Shown piece by piece: positions 6,353 to 6,539 of a stretch of DNA of 6,539 nt. Location: positions 1 to 6,539 of the forward strand of contig CAKOMU010000049.1 in NCBI GenBank assembly GCA_934096755.1, read 5' to 3'. The notes below the pieces were generated by a model, which was not told the origin of the DNA, searched no databases, and saw only the letters and a list, made by a program, of their open reading frames with translations. The stretch is from an uncultured Bacilli bacterium. GTDB lineage: Bacteria; Bacillota_I; Bacilli_A; RF39; UBA660. The translations under genes and the position numbers were made by a program. Each line of letters opens with the position of its first letter. The stretch's first letter is position 1.

Positions 6353-6376
6353 TAAGTTCTTGAAAGGATGAATAAA

Positions 6377-6539
6377 ATGGCTTATACAACTGAGGATTTA
6401 GCATATTTCCATTTACCCGACACACAAGAATCACGTCAAAAAATAGTGACATTGGATTTATTTCTTAATATTGACAAAATAAACTTAGCCACTAGAACCC
6501 AAAAATTAAATGATGAAACTTTATTTTTATATGATGATT
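6377..6539 (+). CDS. Unrecognised protein, N-terminal 54 codons (partial)
   Basis: An ATG at 6377 opens a frame that runs without a stop to the right edge: MAYTTEDLAYFHLPDTQESR, then QKIVTLDLFLNIDKINLATR and TQKLNDETLFLYDD. I do not recognise the family. The visible part is soluble-looking and mildly acidic, with no signal peptide or membrane helix. AAAGGA at 6363-6368 gives good spacing (8 bases) to this ATG. An in-frame ATG at 6368 (adding MNK) overlaps the ribosome binding site and is less likely. A good promoter precedes it. It is transcribed away from the uvrB relic, so it is probably the old upstream neighbour of the resident uvrB. Confidence 0.75.
   Translation, partial: MAYTTEDLAYFHLPDTQESRQKIVTLDLFLNIDKINLATRTQKLNDETLFLYDD

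Larger units (their letters stand above)
5815..6376. other. 562-bp stretch without an intact gene: repeats, uvrB relic and divergent promoters
   Basis: Right to left, this stretch first holds the promoter of the plus-strand gene. It then has what may be the old uvrB upstream region: a minus-strand TATAAT at 6268-6273 with no good -35, and the relic's GGAGG (complement of about 6190-6194). Next comes the relic itself (5988-6183), then about 60 bp of degraded sequence, the paired TTATTTAGTCC repeats (5900-5929), the 19-bp direct repeat (5861-5879) and the rhuM ribosome binding site. No RNA gene or further small ORF was supportable. No clear -35/-10 pair for rhuM was found; TTGTGA inside the 19-bp repeat (minus strand) could act as a poor -35. 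Confidence 0.6.

Noticed and set aside
1..6539. Mollicutes-type genetic code (TGA = Trp)
   Set aside because: All visible Trp codons are TGG and no complete gene needs TGA readthrough; the TGA in the relic comes with a frameshift.
1..6539. CRISPR array, tRNA or rRNA genes
   Set aside because: No regularly spaced repeats longer than the two-copy repeats listed and no tRNA-like cloverleaf or rRNA signature were found in the non-coding gaps.

Overview
The window is a low-GC bacterial chromosome segment. It most resembles a Bacillota/Bacilli-type or Mollicutes-adjacent genome: AT-rich codons, strong AGGAGG-type ribosome binding sites, and a CBS/DRTGG type II pyrophosphatase of the kind known in low-GC Gram-positives. 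All four tryptophan codons visible in the complete genes are TGG (all in rhuM), with no in-frame TGA, so translation table 11 fits and a TGA=Trp code gets no support. The four complete genes all stop with TAA or TAG.

Layout, left to right. Positions 1-77 (minus) hold the first 25 codons of a gene that runs off the left edge. It starts with TTG behind a strong Shine-Dalgarno and looks like the N-terminus of a PD-(D/E)XK (Rpn/transposase-like) nuclease. Positions 184-936 (minus) encode a classical short-chain dehydrogenase with its own consensus promoter. Positions 1023-2639 (minus) encode a nucleotide-regulated Mn-dependent pyrophosphatase (ppaC), closed by an intrinsic terminator. Positions 2693-4636 (minus) encode a full-length UvrB, 53 bp upstream of ppaC and possibly cotranscribed with it. 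Positions 4789-5814 (minus) encode an orphan RhuM-family protein. Positions 5988-6183 (minus) are the decayed 5' end of a second, diverged uvrB that has lost its Walker A segment and its reading frame. Positions 6377-6539 (plus) are the start of a divergently transcribed, unrecognised protein cut by the right edge.

The most notable part is 4637-6376. The rhuM gene lies between an intact uvrB and a uvrB relic in the same orientation, and is bracketed by two 19-bp direct repeats with one mismatch (4711-4729 and 5861-5879). The relic differs from the intact gene mostly at synonymous positions in its better-preserved part. This suggests it was once a functional, diverged ortholog rather than a fresh duplicate. 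The simplest reading is that a block carrying rhuM plus a foreign uvrB replaced the resident uvrB, leaving only its 5' stub beside its old upstream neighbour. That is an inference, not a demonstrated event.

The housekeeping genes (nucleotide excision repair, pyrophosphate removal, oxidoreductase) have no obvious shared pathway. The accessory signals (partial nuclease/transposase-like gene, rhuM, relic, repeats) lie at the two ends of the window.
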